NCBI GenBank assembly: GCA_017308135.1
Contig: JAFKFM010000008.1
Location: forward strand, 310,001 to 374,000
DNA length: 64,000 nt
Direction of reading: 5' to 3'
Origin: Alphaproteobacteria bacterium
GTDB lineage: Bacteria; Pseudomonadota; Alphaproteobacteria; CACIAM-22H2
Shown here: positions 61,667 to 64,000 of the stretch, in pieces
Layout: each line of letters opens with the position of its first letter
Numbering within the stretch: the stretch's first letter is position 1
Made by a program: the position numbers and the translations under genes
Notes under the pieces: generated by a model
Databases searched by the model: none
Seen by the model: the letters and a program-made list of their open reading frames with translations, nothing else
Told to the model about the DNA's origin: nothing

Positions 61667-62289
61667 CGCGCAACACCCTTCCCGCGCCCGACGGCTTTGC
61701 CCGAGGCATCCCAGAACGCGCCTTCGTCGGCGCGCTTGTAGATGCGCAAGATCAGCTCTTCGATCTTGGGATGCGCCTCGCGCGCGGGGCGCGTGCGTTC
61801 CAGCGTCTGGTCGCGGGTAACGCCGATCTCCGCCCAGGACAGGCCTTCCGACAAATAGGATTGCAGGAACCCCTGCACCCGGTCGCAGGCATTGGCGAGC
61901 TTCGCCTCGGGCGTTTGCTTCGCCTCGAATTCGCGCCACAAACCGTCGAACTCGGCGCCCAAATCGGGCGGTAGCGATCCGAACAGCTTTTTGGCGGCCG
62001 CGTCTTCCTTCGCCGCGGCCGCCGCGCGCGCGGCGACGTCGTAAGCTCCGGCGTCGCCCGCATAGATCTCGACCAAATCGTGGACCAGCACCATCGACAG
62101 CATCCGGGCAAGATCGCCGGTGAACTTGGTTTCGCGCGCCAAAACCATGGCGACCAACGCCATATGCCAGGAATGCTCGGCCGAATTCTCGCGCCGGGAC
62201 ATATCGCCCAGCAACGCACGGCGTTCGACCTTCTTGAAACGGTCGACGAGAGCGAGAAAATCGAGGATAGAGTCGAGGCGGTCGGTCAT
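61663..62289 (-). CDS. HD-domain phosphohydrolase (YfbR/HDDC2-like)
   Basis: A 208-residue metal-dependent phosphohydrolase. The metal ligands are in SAEHSWHMALVAM (first His) and MLSMVLVHDLVEIYAGD (the HD pair). RFKKVERRALLG and FEAKQTPEAKLANACDRVQGFLQ (conserved Asp) fit 5'-deoxynucleotidase-like HD proteins. The ATG at 62289 begins MTDRLDSILDFL. Divergent from the antiporter gene with a 27-bp gap. Confidence 0.87.
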   Translation of the reverse strand: MTDRLDSILDFLALVDRFKKVERRALLGDMSRRENSAEHSWHMALVAMVLARETKFTGDLARMLSMVLVHDLVEIYAGDAGAYDVAARAAAAAKEDAAAKKLFGSLPPDLGAEFDGLWREFEAKQTPEAKLANACDRVQGFLQSYLSEGLSWAEIGVTRDQTLERTRPAREAHPKIEELILRIYKRADEGAFWDASGKAVGRGKGVAR

Positions 62290-62316
62290 GGCACCGAGTT
62301 TATCAGGGGCTTTCCT

Positions 62317-63897
62317 TTGGCGTTGCTCGAAATCGTTCTGATCATGCTGGCGGTCGCCGTCGCGTTGGGCCGCTTTTCCGACGTGCTGCGCCTGCCCTAC
62401 CCGGTGCTGCTGGTCTTCGCCGGCATGGGGCTCGCTTTCGTGCCCGGCCTGCCGGATGTGCGCCTCGACCCCGAACTGACGCTGGCGCTGTTCCTGCCGC
62501 CCTTGCTGTTCGCCTCGGCCTTCTACACATCGTGGCGCGATTTCCGCATGTATATAAGGCCGATCCTGCTGCTCGCGATCGGCCTCGTCTTCGCGACGAC
62601 GCTCGGCGTCGGGCTCGTGTTCAAATGGCTGGTGCCGGACGTGCCCTGGGCGGCGGCGTTCCTGCTCGGCGCCATCGTCTCGCCGCCCGATGCGGTCGCG
62701 GCCGCCGCGATCATGGAGCGGTTGAAACTGCCAAGGCGCATCGTCGCGATCCTGGAGGGCGAAAGCCTCGTCAACGACGCGACCGGCCTTGTGCTCTACA
62801 AATTCGCGCTCGCCGCCGTGTTGACCGGCACGTTCTCGGTCTGGGAAGCGGCGGCGACGTTCACGATCTACGCCGCCGGCGGGACGGGACTGGGCGTCGC
62901 GTTGGGATTCGGCGCCGTCGCGGTGATGAAACGGCTCGACGAAACGCTGTTGCAGATCGTCGCCTCGTTCATCATTCCCTATGTCGCCTTCCTGCTGGGC
63001 GAGCAGATCCATGTCTCGGGCGTTCTCGCGGTCGTCGCCGCCGGCCTGGTGATCGGCTGGCACGTGCCCGAACTCGCCAGCGCCGAAGCGCGCATGCAAA
63101 GCAACATGGTGTGGGGCGCGGTCGTGTTCGTGCTCAACGCCATCGTGTTCATCCTGATCGGATTGGAGCTCGACGGCATTCTCGGCCGCTTGAGCGCCTA
63201 TTCCATGACCGAGCTGATGACCTGGGCAGGCGCGATCTCGGTCGCCGCGATCGTCATCCGGATGCTTTGGGTCTTCCCCAACGCCTATGTCCCGCATCTG
63301 TTCGAAGCGGTGCGCCGTATCGAGCCCAAGCCGCCGGTCGCGATGACGCTCATCATCGGCTGGTGCGGCATGCGCGGCGTGGTCAGCCTCGCGGCCGCGC
63401 AAGCGATCCCGCATTTCGCGGCGGCGGGCGAGCCGTTCCCGGCGCGCGACCTGATCGTGTTCCTCTCCTTCGCGGTGATCTTCGCCACGCTGATCGTGCA
63501 AGGCACGACGCTGGGGCCCCTGATCCGCATGCTCAAATTCGGCGGCGACCGCAACGAGGAAGCCGAAGAAGAAACCGCGCGACGCAAAATGGCGCATGCG
63601 GGTTTGACCGAGCTCGAAGATCAAGCGCAGCACGATATTGTGGCACTGGATTTGGCGCCGACGCTGCGGCGCATCTATCAGGCGCGCTTGCTGGAACAGG
63701 CGCCGACGCAGGACGATTTGGATTTCGCGCAAGCCCGCGCCCAGGCGCGCCATGTGCGCGAGGCGCTGCTGGCGGCCGAACGCAAACGTCTGTTGAAGCT
63801 GCGCCGCGAGCGCGAAATCGGCGACGGCGTGCTGCACAAGCTGCTGCGCGAACTCGATATCGAGGAAATGCGCCTCGCGACCAACCGCGATTTCTGA
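62317..63897 (+). CDS. CPA1-family Na+/H+ antiporter
   Basis: A 526-residue antiporter with about 12 helices in the first 415 residues and a cytoplasmic C-terminal tail that is strongly charged and helical (KRLLKLRREREIGDGVL). The key motif is LEGESLVNDATGLVLYKFAL, where the Asn-Asp pair carries the ion. LGAIVSPPDAVAAAAIMERL and GWCGMRGVVSLAAAQAIP are further conserved stretches. The start is TTG 62317, with AGGGG 7 nt upstream; an ATG at 62344 would cut into the first helix. Confidence 0.9.
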   Translation: MALLEIVLIMLAVAVALGRFSDVLRLPYPVLLVFAGMGLAFVPGLPDVRLDPELTLALFLPPLLFASAFYTSWRDFRMYIRPILLLAIGLVFATTLGVGLVFKWLVPDVPWAAAFLLGAIVSPPDAVAAAAIMERLKLPRRIVAILEGESLVNDATGLVLYKFALAAVLTGTFSVWEAAATFTIYAAGGTGLGVALGFGAVAVMKRLDETLLQIVASFIIPYVAFLLGEQIHVSGVLAVVAAGLVIGWHVPELASAEARMQSNMVWGAVVFVLNAIVFILIGLELDGILGRLSAYSMTELMTWAGAISVAAIVIRMLWVFPNAYVPHLFEAVRRIEPKPPVAMTLIIGWCGMRGVVSLAAAQAIPHFAAAGEPFPARDLIVFLSFAVIFATLIVQGTTLGPLIRMLKFGGDRNEEAEEETARRKMAHAGLTELEDQAQHDIVALDLAPTLRRIYQARLLEQAPTQDDLDFAQARAQARHVREALLAAERKRLLKLRREREIGDGVLHKLLRELDIEEMRLATNRDF

Positions 63898-63904
63898 CGT
63901 TTGC

Positions 63905-63979
63905 GTCATCCCGGCCGAGCACCGCGAGAGCCGGGATCCCGGGTCGCGCGCGGGCTTCGCCGCGCTTGCCCGGGATGAC
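63905..63979. repeat. Palindromic extragenic repeat (REP-like)
   Basis: A 75-bp intergenic element whose ends are GTCATCCCGG and CCGGGATGAC, with an internal AGCCGGGATCCCGGGT. This outward-symmetric GTCATCCCGG family is common in alphaproteobacterial intergenic DNA. It starts 8 bp after the antiporter stop and may serve as its terminator or as a degenerate mobile repeat. One copy in this window. Confidence 0.65.
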
Positions 63980-64000
63980 GATTAGGGCTCAGCCAAAGAC

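Noticed and set aside
61663..63909. Minus-strand open frame of 748 codons
   Set aside because: Only the last 208 codons (from 62289) encode the HD-domain protein; the rest mirrors the antiporter gene.

Overview
The window looks like chromosomal DNA from a high-GC Gram-negative alphaproteobacterium, probably near the Rhodospirillales. The basis is a KDO pathway gene (kdsB), a DivK-type single-domain response regulator, gatCAB, a long-form dCTP deaminase, tRNA genes that encode their CCA ends, a Tat-exported isoquinoline-oxidoreductase-like pair, a palindromic GTCATCCCGG repeat, and the run lytic transglycosylase - rlpA - dacC - tmk - holB - metG - tatD - MBL hydrolase. No rRNA, CRISPR array, transposase, integrase or prophage module was recognised. 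The taxonomic placement is inference.

Layout. 1-6 kb: a D-threonine-aldolase-like gene cut by the window start, coupled to a degenerate EAL-type protein; a class D beta-lactamase coupled to a methyltransferase; a second methyltransferase; an HxlR-SCP2 regulator; tRNA-Ser(UGA). 6-15.8 kb: histidine kinase, DUF218 envelope protein, a phosphotransferase/kdsB/phosphatase operon, then the cell-wall and replication cluster. 15.8-17.8 kb: an opposite-strand atzG-atzE-atzH-like trio placed between holB and metG. 17.8-26.5 kb: metG, tatD, MBL hydrolase, pentapeptide protein, mazG, hydrolase, threonine dehydratase, an orphan solute-binding protein, divK. 26.5-34.7 kb: iorAB-like oxidoreductase, two tandem paralogous unknown genes, a candidate small RNA, small membrane proteins, an RluA-MOSC fusion and a single-domain sensor globin.

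34.7-47.5 kb is mostly transport and regulation: a TRAP operon (amidohydrolase, dctPQM, LacI regulator, 2-hydroxyacid dehydrogenase) with a strong palindromic operator; an MFS exporter; a YciI/TetR pair divergent from a QorB-like reductase across a 16-bp palindrome; and an iron-type ABC importer. 47.5-64 kb: zinc peptidase, pirin, GNAT, an HNH endonuclease of different composition beside tRNA-Ser(GCU), dCTP deaminase, an MFS/LysR divergon, three tandem glutathione S-transferases, gatCAB, ruvX, an HD phosphohydrolase and a Na+/H+ antiporter.

The most unusual observation is that both tRNA-Ser genes, 45 kb apart, carry the same approximately 175-bp arrangement on their 3' side. Each has a hairpin abutting the CCA end (same geometry, unrelated sequence), then about 120 bp of conserved sequence, then a short copy of that tRNA's own 3' end. 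The far copy follows the base that differs between the two tRNAs. This resembles a small element that targets tRNA-Ser 3' ends. Also notable are the RluA-MOSC fusion, the atz-like trio inside a conserved housekeeping run, and a GST with a histone-H1-like tail.
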